Source: Microbacterium lushaniae (GTDB lineage: Bacteria; Actinomycetota; Actinomycetes; Actinomycetales; Microbacteriaceae). Taken from it: a DNA stretch of 64,000 nt. Of the stretch, positions 11,846 to 20,884 are shown piece after piece (position 1 is the stretch's first letter; every line of letters starts with the position of its first letter). Position numbers and translations under genes: made by a program. The stretch spans positions 1 through 64,000 of the forward strand of contig NZ_CP044232.1 of assembly GCF_008727775.1 (NCBI RefSeq), written 5' to 3'. The notes beneath the pieces are model-generated. The model saw only the letters and a program-made list of their open reading frames with translations. It searched no databases and was not told where the DNA came from.

Positions 11846-13096
11846 CTATGCCCGACGCTGGGTCTCGTCCGCAGCGGGCGCTCCCGCGTGTGGGCGCACG
11901 GTGACCGCCCACGCCTGCTGGACGGCGACTGTCATCAGAACCGCACAGAGGAGCGCCGCGATCCCGAAGACGATGCCGACGCCGCTGACATCGAAGAGCG
12001 CGCCGAAGACGATGGGTGTGATCAGCGCACCCGCCGCCGAGAAGTATTGCGTGGCGGTGATCCGGAGCGCCCGCCCTTCGGTACTCGTCGCACCCGACGT
12101 GGCCAGGAGGTTCGTGCATCCGATACCCAGCCCGTTGGCGACACCCTGCAGCATCGCTGCGGGGATCGCCATCAACGGAACGGCGGGGGCGAAGGCGAGC
12201 AAAGCGAGTCCTGCAACGCTGCAGCACCCGATGACAATCAGTGATGCGCGCATCCCGAGCCGGAGGATCAGCCGGCGGAAGCTCAGCCCTGCGCACACAG
12301 ACACCGCGTCTCTGGTGACCAGGAATACGAGCACCCAGAGCCCGACCTCGGCGGGAGGCAGCCCGACCAGTCCGAGCGGATAAAAAGCGTTCCCGAGGAG
12401 CACCACCATAACCATGCCGGTGTTGAGGGCGGACGAGGCGACGATGGGACGCTCGCGAAGCATCGCCAGCGCCCGCCACGTGGAGGTGCGCTTGGTGCGC
12501 GGTGGTGCGGCGACACGACGGTCGGGCATGCGCGGTGTCGTCAGCACCATCGCGACGAGGAATAGCAGCATCGCGATGAACACGGCCCACACCGCTGACA
12601 GCGCAGTCAGGAGCGCGACGACGCCGGCGGCCACACCGACCGCCCCACGTTGCGAAACGCTGTTGAAGCTCTGCATGCGGAGCTTATCGCCGTGCTCGGT
12701 GACGTAGGCGAGAAGCACCACAGTGGTCGGAGTGCGCGCGAGGCCGAAGATCGTCACAGCAATCAGCCACAGCGCGATGCTTGACGACCCGACCCCTGCG
12801 GTGACCATGAGGACCGTGGCGCACAGCATGGTCAGACCGCCGATTGCCACCACCTTTCGCCTGCCGTGCCGATCGGACCAATCGGCTACGGGCGCTGCGA
12901 GGAGGATCCCGACGCCCATGCCGATGGCGAGCATGGTTCCCGCCTGCGCTCCCGTCATCCCGGCCCCCGCCACCAAGACCGTTGGCAGGGCGATCTGAAA
13001 CATGGCGTCCGCCGCGAACAGCGTGAAGACGCCGGCGATCAGGGGAAGTGAGAGGGCGGCGCCGATCTCGGCGCCGCCCCTACAGTCAACGGCCAC
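11846..13096 (-). CDS. MFS transporter
   Basis: A major facilitator superfamily permease with about 12 membrane segments. The loop between helices 2 and 3 carries the MFS signature DWSDRHGRRKV. A longer frame exists upstream, but it would lie inside the ABC ATPase gene; the GTG at 13096, overlapping that gene's stop by 11 nt, gives 416 residues starting before helix 1 (SLPLIAGVFTLFAADAMFQIALP). It is last in the minus-strand island set, after the ABC importer. The substrate is unknown; it could export a product or import a related compound. Confidence 0.8.
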   Translation of the reverse strand: MAVDCRGGAEIGAALSLPLIAGVFTLFAADAMFQIALPTVLVAGAGMTGAQAGTMLAIGMGVGILLAAPVADWSDRHGRRKVVAIGGLTMLCATVLMVTAGVGSSSIALWLIAVTIFGLARTPTTVVLLAYVTEHGDKLRMQSFNSVSQRGAVGVAAGVVALLTALSAVWAVFIAMLLFLVAMVLTTPRMPDRRVAAPPRTKRTSTWRALAMLRERPIVASSALNTGMVMVVLLGNAFYPLGLVGLPPAEVGLWVLVFLVTRDAVSVCAGLSFRRLILRLGMRASLIVIGCCSVAGLALLAFAPAVPLMAIPAAMLQGVANGLGIGCTNLLATSGATSTEGRALRITATQYFSAAGALITPIVFGALFDVSGVGIVFGIAALLCAVLMTVAVQQAWAVTVRPHAGAPAADETQRRA

Positions 13097-14216
13097 CTGA
13101 AGCCAGCTCGCTCTCCTCATCCATCGCAGCCGATTCGCTGACAAGCGTGCTGTCACGCGGCGCCCACACCAGGCGCGCCTCGTCACCGACATGCACCTCG
13201 GTTGGGGTCTGCGCGTCGAATACGGCGGAGACTTCGGTGCCGTCCGAACGTGTCAGCACCACGCGCCGGTTCTCGCCGGCATAGACAACAGCCGCGACAC
13301 GAGCCTTCACGAAGGACAGTCCCGGAGCGAGGTCACCGTTTGCCGGCGCGACGCGCGCTCGGGAAGGGCGGACCATCACGAGGCACTCCTCGCCCACCGC
13401 TGCACCACCCGGCACCTTCACTACGCCGTCCGGCAGCAAGATCTCGGTGGAGGATCCGCTCTCGACAGGTACCCCGCGGAACAGGTTGCTGTCGCCGAGG
13501 AAGCGCGCCGTCAGCTCCGAGTTGGGCTGATCGAAAAGTTCGGTCGGCGTGCCGAGTTGCACGAGCTTCCCGTCGGCGAGCAGTGCGATCCGGTCGCTCA
13601 TCGTCAGGGCCTCCTCCTGGTCGTGCGTAACATTGATGACAGTCACGCCCAGCTCGCTGCTCAGCCGCCGGATCTCCACCTGGAGCGACTCCCGCAGCCG
13701 GCGATCGAGCGCTCCGAGGGGTTCGTCCATGAGCAGTACTCGGGGCTGAGTGACGATCGCGCGAGCGAGGGCCACGCGCTGCTGCTGACCACCCGATAGC
13801 TCCTTGGGCTTGCGATCTTCGAACCCTGTCAGGTGCACGGCGGCAAGTGCCTTCCGCACTAGTCCATCACGCTCCTCCTTCGGGAACTTCTGGCGCGCGA
13901 GCGGAAACATGACGTTCTTGTAGACGTTCATATGAGGGAAGAGCGCATAGTTCTGGAACACCATGCCGATGTGACGTTTGTGCACCGGCACGTCGGTGAG
14001 ATCGACGTCATCGACGGCGATGCGCCCCGAATCGGGGGTCAGGAAGCCCGCAATCATCCGCAAGAGCGTGGTCTTGCCCGACCCGGAGGCGCCCAGCAGC
14101 GTGACGAACTCACCGGCCTTGATGTCCAGAGTGACGTTTTCGACGGCGACGACGTCGCCGTACTGCTTCCGGATGTCCTGCAGCTGCACCGAGGCGCCAC
14201 TTTGACGAATTGACAT
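13086..14216 (-). CDS. ABC transporter ATP-binding protein, PotA-like
   Basis: This is the ATPase of a polyamine/Fe3+-type importer. Motifs are Walker A GASGSGKT (about residues 42-49), Q-loop VFQNYALFP, signature LSGGQQQRVALARA, Walker B VLLMDEPLGALD and H-loop NVTHDQEEALTMSD. The C-terminal ~130 residues form a TOBE-like regulatory region. At 376 residues it is the normal PotA/FbpC length. It follows the second permease by 2 bp and its stop overlaps the MFS start, so it is part of one transcript. Polyamine-type transport is a family assignment; the true substrate is not shown. Confidence 0.9.
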   Translation of the reverse strand: MSIRQSGASVQLQDIRKQYGDVVAVENVTLDIKAGEFVTLLGASGSGKTTLLRMIAGFLTPDSGRIAVDDVDLTDVPVHKRHIGMVFQNYALFPHMNVYKNVMFPLARQKFPKEERDGLVRKALAAVHLTGFEDRKPKELSGGQQQRVALARAIVTQPRVLLMDEPLGALDRRLRESLQVEIRRLSSELGVTVINVTHDQEEALTMSDRIALLADGKLVQLGTPTELFDQPNSELTARFLGDSNLFRGVPVESGSSTEILLPDGVVKVPGGAAVGEECLVMVRPSRARVAPANGDLAPGLSFVKARVAAVVYAGENRRVVLTRSDGTEVSAVFDAQTPTEVHVGDEARLVWAPRDSTLVSESAAMDEESELASGGR

Positions 14217-14218
14217 GA

Positions 14219-15040
14219 TTAGTTTCTCCCAGGAGCGGCGTGAGCGAGGTTAGCCTTGCGGCGACGGCGCATCAGAGCCGGAATAGCTGCGCCGAGGCAG
14301 AGGATGGTGAGTGTCGCGGCCGTCACTAGAGTCGAGACCGCAGATGTGGATGGCTGTGCTCCCGTGGTGACATCGGCGAACATCTCCACGGGCAGTGTGC
14401 GCAGCCAGGGCGAGGTGAGGAAGGAGGCGATGATGTACTCGTCGAAGGATGTGACGAACGCGAGCAGGCCCCCGACCAACGCTGACGGCAGGATTAGCGG
14501 CAACGTGATCCGGAGCACCGTACTCAGAGGCGAGGCGCCGCTGATTCGTGCCGCTTCCTCGACACTCTCCGACACGGAGCCGAGCGACGCGAGTACGTTG
14601 ATGAATACGAATGGCAACCCCATCAAGGCGTGCGCGATAGCCAGGTAGATCCAGTTGCCGACTCCCCCCATGTTGGCGCCCGCGATGTAGAAGCCGACTG
14701 CGGCCACCACGGTGGGGACCACCATGGGCGACAGCGCGAGGCCCATGATCAGCCAGCCCGGCACAAGCCCGCGCCCGCGGGCCGCACCGAGACCGAGCAG
14801 CGTTCCCAAGATCATGGCGAGGAGCGCGGCGAGGATTCCCACTTGGAAGGAGGTCGCGAAGGCGTTCGTCCAGCGCGGAGTGGTGAAGAGCTCTTCGTAC
14901 CAGCGGAACGAAAACCCCTGCGGCGGAAACAGAATCATGTTCCCGGAGGTGAACGACGTCGCGATGACGATCGTCGTGGGTGCGACGAAGACGATCGCGA
15001 GCAGCACGGCGATCACCTTCGAACCGACTCCAGACTTCAT
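14219..15040 (-). CDS. ABC transporter permease, PotC-like
   Basis: A 273-residue inner-membrane permease with about six segments and the MetI-type EAA loop (EAARISGASPLSTVLRITLP, about residues 162-181). The pattern GFSFRWYEELF near the N-terminus is typical of PotC/YdcV proteins. Its start overlaps the stop of the preceding permease by 4 nt and it ends 2 bp before the ATPase gene. It pairs with the PotB-like permease to form the channel. Confidence 0.88.
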   Translation of the reverse strand: MKSGVGSKVIAVLLAIVFVAPTTIVIATSFTSGNMILFPPQGFSFRWYEELFTTPRWTNAFATSFQVGILAALLAMILGTLLGLGAARGRGLVPGWLIMGLALSPMVVPTVVAAVGFYIAGANMGGVGNWIYLAIAHALMGLPFVFINVLASLGSVSESVEEAARISGASPLSTVLRITLPLILPSALVGGLLAFVTSFDEYIIASFLTSPWLRTLPVEMFADVTTGAQPSTSAVSTLVTAATLTILCLGAAIPALMRRRRKANLAHAAPGRN

Positions 15041-15942
15041 CGCGTACGCCCCCCGACTCCCAGGATCTTGCCAATGCCGACGAACCTGCCGATGCCGAGG
15101 AGGATGATCAACGCCAGCAAGAGCAGGACCACGGACTGCGCCGCCCCTACGCCCGGCTGCAGCAGCGCGTCGAAGTTCTGCACGATCGAGGATCCGACAT
15201 AGACCTCCCGTGGATTGCCCAGCAACTGGGGTGTGATGTAGAAGCCCAGAGCGATCACGAACACGAGCAGGCCGCCCGCCGCTGCACCGGGGAGCGAGAG
15301 GGGGAAGGTGACGCGGAAGAACGCGCTGAGCGGGCGAGCGCCCATAGTCTGCGCAGCCATCTCCAGGTCATCCGGGATGCCCCGCATCTGCGCGTACAGC
15401 GTCAGGATGGTGTACGGCATGAGGATCTGCATCATGCCGATGTAGATCGCGAAGTTGCCGCCGATCAGCGGTAGCGGCTCAGGGATGACGCCCCAGTCGA
15501 CTAACGCGGTGTTGATGATGCCCGTGTTGTTGAGCAGGATCTTCCACGCATAGGTGCGGACAAGGCTGCTGGTCCAGAACGCGAACATCAAACACGCGAG
15601 CAGGACCATGAGCATGACTGGCCCGGATCGGGCCATCACGATGGCGTAGGGATAGGAGAAGACGACACAGAGCGCGGTTACCACAAGGGCCATCTGCACT
15701 GTGGTCCACAGGGACTTCTGGAAGACGGGGCTCGACAGTGCGGCCGCGAAGTTCTCGGGGCCCGGGTCTGTGACACTTCGAAGGAGCACCATAAAGAGCG
15801 GCACGATGAACAGGGCGACGATGGCGATGACGCCGGGAAGTGCGATCACCGCGAAGAAATTGCCGCGGCGCCACCCCGTGCCCGCCAGCGTAGCGCTGAC
15901 AGGCACGGCGGCGGTCTGGCCGGGCGTTACGACTGCAGCCAC
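15037..15942 (-). CDS. ABC transporter permease, PotB-like
   Basis: This is the first permease of the importer, with six expected membrane segments and the EAA-like loop (EMAAQTMGARPLSAFFRVTF). The frame is open further upstream inside the binding-protein gene. I chose GTG at 15942, which overlaps the previous stop by 16 nt and gives 301 residues; GTG at 15906 (289 residues) is nearly as good. GGAG lies about 12 nt before the former. Membrane insertion probably begins at FFAVIALPGVIAIVALFIVP. Confidence 0.85.
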   Translation of the reverse strand: MAAVVTPGQTAAVPVSATLAGTGWRRGNFFAVIALPGVIAIVALFIVPLFMVLLRSVTDPGPENFAAALSSPVFQKSLWTTVQMALVVTALCVVFSYPYAIVMARSGPVMLMVLLACLMFAFWTSSLVRTYAWKILLNNTGIINTALVDWGVIPEPLPLIGGNFAIYIGMMQILMPYTILTLYAQMRGIPDDLEMAAQTMGARPLSAFFRVTFPLSLPGAAAGGLLVFVIALGFYITPQLLGNPREVYVGSSIVQNFDALLQPGVGAAQSVVLLLLALIILLGIGRFVGIGKILGVGGRTR

Positions 15943-16985
15943 GCGGCGATCCGCTCCGCTACTGCGGCCTGGTTCTCCATCCACCACTCCTCGTCCGGGA
16001 CAATGGGAGCGAGCTCTCCCTCGAGTGCACCGGCGCCGGGGATCGCGTTGACCCACTCGCCGTCCGGGTCGACCTCGGCCAACGGGTTGGCGGGAGCGTA
16101 GGCGATCTCATCGGCGATGCGCCCGTTGTTCTCCTTGTCGACGAGATACGCGATCAGCTCCATGGCCTTGTCCTTGTTCTTCGCGCCCTTGGGGATAAAC
16201 AGGTAATCCGCCCACTGCATCTCGTTGCCCCATGCGATGTCGATAGGCAGACCGTCGCGCTTCCCGATCTCGGTGCGTCCGTTGTAGCAGGCGCCCATCG
16301 CGGCCTCTCCCGCAGCGACCTCGGTCACGCACTCGCCGTCATCCGCCATCACGTCGAGATCGGCCTTCACCGGCTCGAAGACCCTCAGCGCACGCTCGAC
16401 GTCGAGCGGATAGAGCTCGTCGCGGGGCACGCCGTCGTGGATGAGGGCCAGCTCCAGAAACCCCGACCAGCCGCTGGTGGCTGCCGGCATCAGCCGTTTC
16501 CCCGGGAAGTTCTCGGTGTCGAAGAAGTCCATGAAGCCCGTCGGCTCGCTGCCTTCGGGGAAAAGCTCGGTGTTGTACGCGGCCACGCGCGAGAAGACGA
16601 AGAATGGGACCGCCTGCGGGCGGACCTTGAAGGGGGAGTCTTCGAACTGGGCCGCGTCGATGATGTCGTAGTCGAGTTCTTCCAGTGCAGGATTGGCGTC
16701 GGCCGGGGTCGATAGGACGGCGAGGATGGCGTCCATCGTCACGGCGTTGGCGTCGACGCTCTGCAACATCTTGGCCATCGTTGCGGGAGCGTCCTCAACG
16801 ACGGGAATACCCGTCTCCTCGGTAAACGGCAGAAGCCACGCTTTCTGGAACGCTTCGCTCGCAGCTCCACCGGTGGTGCCAAATACCACAGCGTCGGAAG
16901 AACCGCCAGGGCCGGTGGCCATGCAGCCGGTCAGGGCGAGCAGAGAGCCCGCCAGCACAACTCCTGTGGCTTTTCGAAGTCGCAT
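15927..16985 (-). CDS. ABC transporter substrate-binding lipoprotein, PotD-like
   Basis: A 352-residue extracellular solute-binding protein. The N-terminus MRLRKATGVVLAGSLLALTGC is a lipoprotein signal with lipobox LTGC, so Cys21 should be lipidated and the protein anchored outside the membrane. The body has the PotD-type pattern (NTELFPEGSEPTGFMDFFD, WGNEMQWADYLFIPKGAKNK). The ATG at 16985 is preceded by AAGGAA. It begins 62 bp after the amidohydrolase gene and is coupled to the PotB-like permease. The ligand is unknown; the neighbours suggest an amine or a nitrogen heterocycle. Confidence 0.9.
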   Translation of the reverse strand: MRLRKATGVVLAGSLLALTGCMATGPGGSSDAVVFGTTGGAASEAFQKAWLLPFTEETGIPVVEDAPATMAKMLQSVDANAVTMDAILAVLSTPADANPALEELDYDIIDAAQFEDSPFKVRPQAVPFFVFSRVAAYNTELFPEGSEPTGFMDFFDTENFPGKRLMPAATSGWSGFLELALIHDGVPRDELYPLDVERALRVFEPVKADLDVMADDGECVTEVAAGEAAMGACYNGRTEIGKRDGLPIDIAWGNEMQWADYLFIPKGAKNKDKAMELIAYLVDKENNGRIADEIAYAPANPLAEVDPDGEWVNAIPGAGALEGELAPIVPDEEWWMENQAAVAERIAAWLQS

Positions 16986-17047
16986 GTCTGATTTCCTTGT
17001 CTGTGATTTGGGGTGCTGATCTGGAGTGGGATTTTGGGACGCTGGGG

Positions 17048-18561
17048 TCAGTCGAAGGCGCGGTAAGTCTGCGGCGACATCTCATCTGCGGAGCGCCCTC
17101 TCCAGTCGTTCTGCGCGATCCGGCGCCACATTCCATCCGCCTCGCGCTGAAGCGCGGCGATGGCGGCGCCCTCATCCAGCCCTCGGACGACGCCGTCCTC
17201 GACGAGCAGTTCGCCGTCGACCATGACGCCCCAGAGATCACCCGGTGTCGCGCTGTAAACGATGTTCTTGATGACGTCGCGGACGGGTGCCATGAACAGC
17301 GAGTCGAGGCTCCAGAACAGGAGGTCCGCTTTTGCGCCTGACTGGACTCGACCGAGGTCGGGCCGCCCGAGAAGATTGGCCGCGTTGACCGTCGCGGCGT
17401 TGAAGACGTCGCCCGCGGTCGACCTGCCGGCGGAACGCCCCGTCACCTTGCCAAGCACAGCCGCAAGCCGCATGGCCTCGATCATCGACTGCGGTGCGGT
17501 GTCGGTGCCAAGTGTGACGTTGACGCCTGCCTCAAGGTAGGCAGGGAACGACTCGAGCGCGATACCGCGGCGGGCGAATACCCACGGGCTGTGCGCGACG
17601 GAAGCGTCGGCGTTTGCGAGGATCTGCAGGTCGTTCCCCCGGTACTGCACCCAGCTCATGTTCGAGATGTAGATGCCGTGTCCCAGGAAGGTGCGCTCTC
17701 CAAGGAAACCAATCTTCTCCAGCCACTCGATGGGGGTCAGGCCGTGCCGCTGCACCATCTCGTCGAACTCGAAGACCGACTGGCTCGTGTGCAGCGTGAT
17801 CGGCACGTCCAGTGTGTCGCTCGCCTCTTTGGCGCGGATGAGTAGGTCTTCCGTGGAGGTGTCGACCTGCGCGGGCGCGAGGAACCCCGGATACGATCGT
17901 CCCCCTCGGCCTCGCGATCCTTGATGAACTGGATCGCGTAGTCCAAGCCGGCCTCTCCGGCCTCGGGACTCCACTCGTACTCAATCTTGGAGCCGTTCCG
18001 TGTCAGCCACCGGCCCGACTTGAAGATCGGGGCGATGTACGCCCGGATGCCACTCCTGCGGACCGCCTCGAGAATGTACTCCGAGGTGCCGCCCTGCTCC
18101 ATCATGGTCGTCGTGCCGGTCTTCAGCAGCTCGATTTGGGAATAGTCAGCGCTCGCCCGCTCCCCTGCCTCGTTCATCGCTCCGCCACGAGCCGGCAGCA
18201 TCTCCGGAAGACCGGAATAGGAGAACTGCCGGGTACCGATGTCTTCAATCCAGCTCTTGTCGAGCGGCGAGCCGCCGGCGTGAAGGTGGGTCGTGATGAA
18301 CCCGGGGGTCACCACCTTGTTCCTCGCGTCCATGACTTCATCGGGTCGGCCGTCCCACGATCGACCCACGTGGATGATCTCGTTGCCGCGTATCACGACC
18401 ACGCCGTCGTGGAGGATCCGGTGCTCGCCGGCCTGATGAGCGACGACGACGCCGGCATTGATCAGCAGGGTCTTCTCTGAGTCGAAATCGTGAGCGAGCA
18501 AGGAAGGTTCCTCCATCGGATCGAGTGGACGCTCGACACACGATATTGGGCGAGACGCCAT
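17048..18561 (-). pseudogene. Amidohydrolase (TrzA/AtzB-like deaminase or hydrolase), frameshifted
   Basis: A metal-dependent amidohydrolase split across two frames. The upstream part has the family start (LINAGVVVAHQAGE, RGNEIIHVG) and metal motif FITTHLHAGG, and ends in frame near DREAEGDDRIRG. The downstream part resumes one base out of phase as FLAPAQVDTSTEDLL, then the metal and catalytic residues in ITLHTSQSVFE, FLGHGIYIS and GTDTAPQSM, and a normal C-terminus. Restoring one G in the run at 17885-17888 rejoins them into about 505 residues. An ATG at 18516 is an alternative start. It belongs to the deaminase/chlorohydrolase subgroup acting on purines, triazines and similar rings; the substrate is unknown. 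It could be functional if the lost base is a sequencing error. Confidence 0.85.
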
Positions 18562-18705
18562 CCCTCATTGGACTGCTGCACAGACTTTATGGGGAGCGCC
18601 GAGGCAAAGAGATAAACACGCCGCCGCATAATCGCGGCCTAAACAAAGCTGTAACGCCAAGGAAACAACCGCGTTGAGTCCGCGGCCGTGCGCAGCCGCG
18701 CGTGC

Positions 18706-20202
18706 TCACCCCCGGGGTTGCGGGCGGCCCCGCGGTTCTGGTTTCAGCACCTGGAGAGCCAAAGCGAGTTGGACGATGTGATCTGTCTCGGACAGGCTGA
18801 GTCCTGTCAGCTCTTGGATGCGCTGGAGCCGATATCGAACTGTGTTGCGGTGGACGAACAGGATGTCAGCTGTCCGCGCAACCGAAAGCCCCGCACCGAG
18901 AAACGTTCGCAGAGTCGGCATCAACCCGTCGGCGTTACTCTCTCGGTCGAGCAGGGGCTGCAGCACCTCGAGGCTCAATTCGCGAACGAAGCGAGACTGT
19001 GTCGCCTCGATCATCATCGCGATTGACAGGGGGCGGGGCGCGTTGATGCCGGGGCCGCTGTGGATCCCCTGCAGGGCCTCGAAGTAGCTCCACCTCAATC
19101 CCTCCACACCATCCCGGAACGTGCCCATGCCGACCGAGGGCTCCCCGGCGCCGAGCCATCTGAGCTGGTCGTACATCACCTGTGCGGTCGACTCAAGAGA
19201 GTGCACCTGATCCAGAACCGCTACGAGAAATCCGTCGACCACGCCGGTGATCACCGGGTGGTTCCCGACATCCGAGACCTCGCCTGTGAGGGGCGCCATC
19301 GGCACGCGCATATCTGTGTTCGCGAGCCTCCCGAGAACGATCGCGTGCCGCCGGTCCATACGGATCACGTGCCGTTCGAGACGCTGCGCCGCATCGTCGA
19401 CGCCGATCGATCCCTCCGTGATGTCCTCGATGATCTGGCCGAGCAACTGCCTTTCGGCCAGCTGCCCCGCATGAGCGCGTTCCATCGCGAGGGCGATGAG
19501 CCGGATCACGTAGCGGATCGCTGCCGGTTCCTCCTCGCGCGACTCGAGGTACAGATATGCGAGGATCCCGCCGGTGCCACGGATCTCATGGACCTGTGTG
19601 CCCTCGTTGCGATTCGAGCGCTGCCACGGCGCCCGCTCGACGATGGCCTGCGGGTCAAGCGCGAGGTGCGACGGCGATGCTGCGATCACGCGCCCCCACA
19701 CGTCGATGACACCGACAGGGTAACCACGCACTCTCGAGTAGTAGTCCACCAGACCGGTCAGGCCGGAACTCGAGAAGACCATGTCGGCCATCGCCTCGTA
19801 AAGCCCTATGTCATCGGGTGCGAGGGATGTGTTCGATGGGTGGCCGCCAGCCATGTGGATCAGGCGCGCGAATGGCTCCGTCCCACAGACCTCGATGAGC
19901 GGGATGTCGTGTCGTGACGATGCGGACACGATGAGGCTCGGCACCTCCTGGTGAGCGACGCCCGTGACGAACCCGATGCCGGCGACATCTGCGGAGGCCA
20001 CCCGGCCCACGAAGCTCGTCTGCTGCTCCACCGTGTAGAGCGCTTGCCCTGTCGTGAGGACGAGGTCACCGGGCTCGAGCAGCGGCCTCGGATCGACCAG
20101 TTCGGTTGAGACCACCGAGGCCAGCTTGCGCTGCAGGGCATACCCGCTGCCTGCCTTTAGCCGCAGATCAAGGGGCGACTTCAACAGGTCGGAGATACGC
20201 AT
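18706..20202 (-). CDS. PucR-family transcriptional regulator
   Basis: A 498-residue regulator with an N-terminal PucR ligand-sensing domain (MRISDLLKSPLDLRLKAGSG onwards), a middle GGDEF-like region, and a C-terminal helix-turn-helix (ARTADILFVHRNTVRYRLQR). PucR proteins commonly control purine, ureide or amine catabolism. The frame extends upstream, but the ATG at 20202 starts exactly at the conserved domain. It lies 144 bp upstream of the amidohydrolase in the same direction, so it is the likely regulator of that gene and the ABC importer. The inducer is not known. Confidence 0.88.
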   Translation of the reverse strand: MRISDLLKSPLDLRLKAGSGYALQRKLASVVSTELVDPRPLLEPGDLVLTTGQALYTVEQQTSFVGRVASADVAGIGFVTGVAHQEVPSLIVSASSRHDIPLIEVCGTEPFARLIHMAGGHPSNTSLAPDDIGLYEAMADMVFSSSGLTGLVDYYSRVRGYPVGVIDVWGRVIAASPSHLALDPQAIVERAPWQRSNRNEGTQVHEIRGTGGILAYLYLESREEEPAAIRYVIRLIALAMERAHAGQLAERQLLGQIIEDITEGSIGVDDAAQRLERHVIRMDRRHAIVLGRLANTDMRVPMAPLTGEVSDVGNHPVITGVVDGFLVAVLDQVHSLESTAQVMYDQLRWLGAGEPSVGMGTFRDGVEGLRWSYFEALQGIHSGPGINAPRPLSIAMMIEATQSRFVRELSLEVLQPLLDRESNADGLMPTLRTFLGAGLSVARTADILFVHRNTVRYRLQRIQELTGLSLSETDHIVQLALALQVLKPEPRGRPQPRG

Positions 20203-20610
20203 AGCGAAGCAATGTACCGCAGCGGCGCCGGCGACACGTGATGGTTCGTCCTTAGTGGCGGCGGATGCGGCCCCGTGGCGATGACGCCGAGCGCCTCGGG
20301 CAAGGCCCAAAGCCGCGCGCGGGAGGTACTGCTGCGGGTCCAGGCCCAAGATGCCCCGGGTTGGCGGGCACGGGGGTTAGACCGGACGGTCGCTACCAGA
20401 ATACGTGAGCCAATGCCAGCGGCGTGATTGTCTCGTACGCCGAGCGGGGAGGCGAATCAGGCGCACCGCCGGGCTGAGAATGAGGCGCTCTCAACCGGTC
20501 GGAGCGCAAGACGCGGCGTGGGCCGCGGGCCCGCGGAGGCCCAGGAGCGCGCTCTCGGCCAAACAAGAGCGCCCGGAGAATCGGGTGACGGTCGGCTGTG
20601 CCTGCCATAC

Positions 20611-20659
20611 CTGCTTTGCAAGTGGGATGTCATCAGTTCGAATCCGCAAGGCTCCACCA
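20611..20659 (+). other. Partial tRNA-Ala 3' copy (putative att site)
   Basis: CTGCTTTGCAAG, then GGGATGTCAT, GTTCGAATCCGC and AGGCTCCACCA reproduce the anticodon-to-acceptor part of tRNA-Ala. Against 10061-10107 I count 42 identities in 47 positions; three of the five changes weaken the anticodon and T stems, so it would not fold as a tRNA. Unlike the functional gene it ends in an encoded CCA. No 5' half precedes it. Read as the displaced or element-derived tRNA end after site-specific integration. Confidence 0.7.
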
Positions 20660-20767
20660 CGCGCCGCCCGGGTTTCCCGGTGCCGGCCCGTTGACAGGCT
20701 CACGGACCGCTCCCGCGCACTGCCTTTCGGCTCCGCAGCCCACGGACCCGCGGCGGTACGCATGCCG

Positions 20768-20786
20768 CAGAACTCAGGAGACTCCG
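20768..20786 (+). repeat. Solo arm of the CAGAACTCAGGAGA repeat
   Basis: CAGAACTCAGGAGACTCCG matches one arm of the paired palindromes at 36617-36847. No opposite arm was found nearby. It lies between the island border and the TetR gene. Confidence 0.6.
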
Positions 20787-20884
20787 CCGGCGGCCGCTCC
20801 CGCCTCCCTGCCGATGTCGGGATCGCCTGAATCCCGACCGGACACTCCAGGCGTCAGACAGGTCGAGGCGGATCGCCGGCGTCG

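Larger units (their letters stand above)
10107..20659. mobile_element. Putative genomic island inserted at tRNA-Ala
   Basis: The left border is the 3' end of tRNA-Ala. The right border is a partial tRNA-Ala copy at 20611-20659 in the same orientation, exactly 10,550 bp away. Contents are an IS3-family relic, an MFS transporter, a four-gene ABC importer, a frameshifted amidohydrolase and a PucR-like regulator, between the conserved tRNA pair and ordinary chromosomal genes. Direct repeats of a tRNA 3' end are the classic mark of integrase-mediated insertion. No integrase or conjugation gene is visible, so this would be a decayed or non-autonomous element. The five mismatches in 47 bp mean the repeat is not a fresh attL/attR pair. 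Confidence 0.55.
20203..20884. other. Gene-free right flank of the island
   Basis: About 680 bp with no credible gene. It holds the tRNA-Ala 3' fragment (20611-20659) and a single arm of the CAGAACTCAGGAGA repeat (20768-20786). Open frames here have no recognisable protein features. The region probably spans the island's right border. Confidence 0.6.

Noticed and set aside
10107..20659. Possible integrase or conjugation genes in the island
   Set aside because: I looked for tyrosine recombinase (R..H.R..Y), serine recombinase and relaxase patterns in both strands and saw none. The only mobility gene is the broken IS3 transposase.
20611..20659. A second functional tRNA-Ala gene
   Set aside because: There is no 5' half (acceptor or D arm) upstream and the T stem no longer pairs, so it cannot fold as a tRNA.
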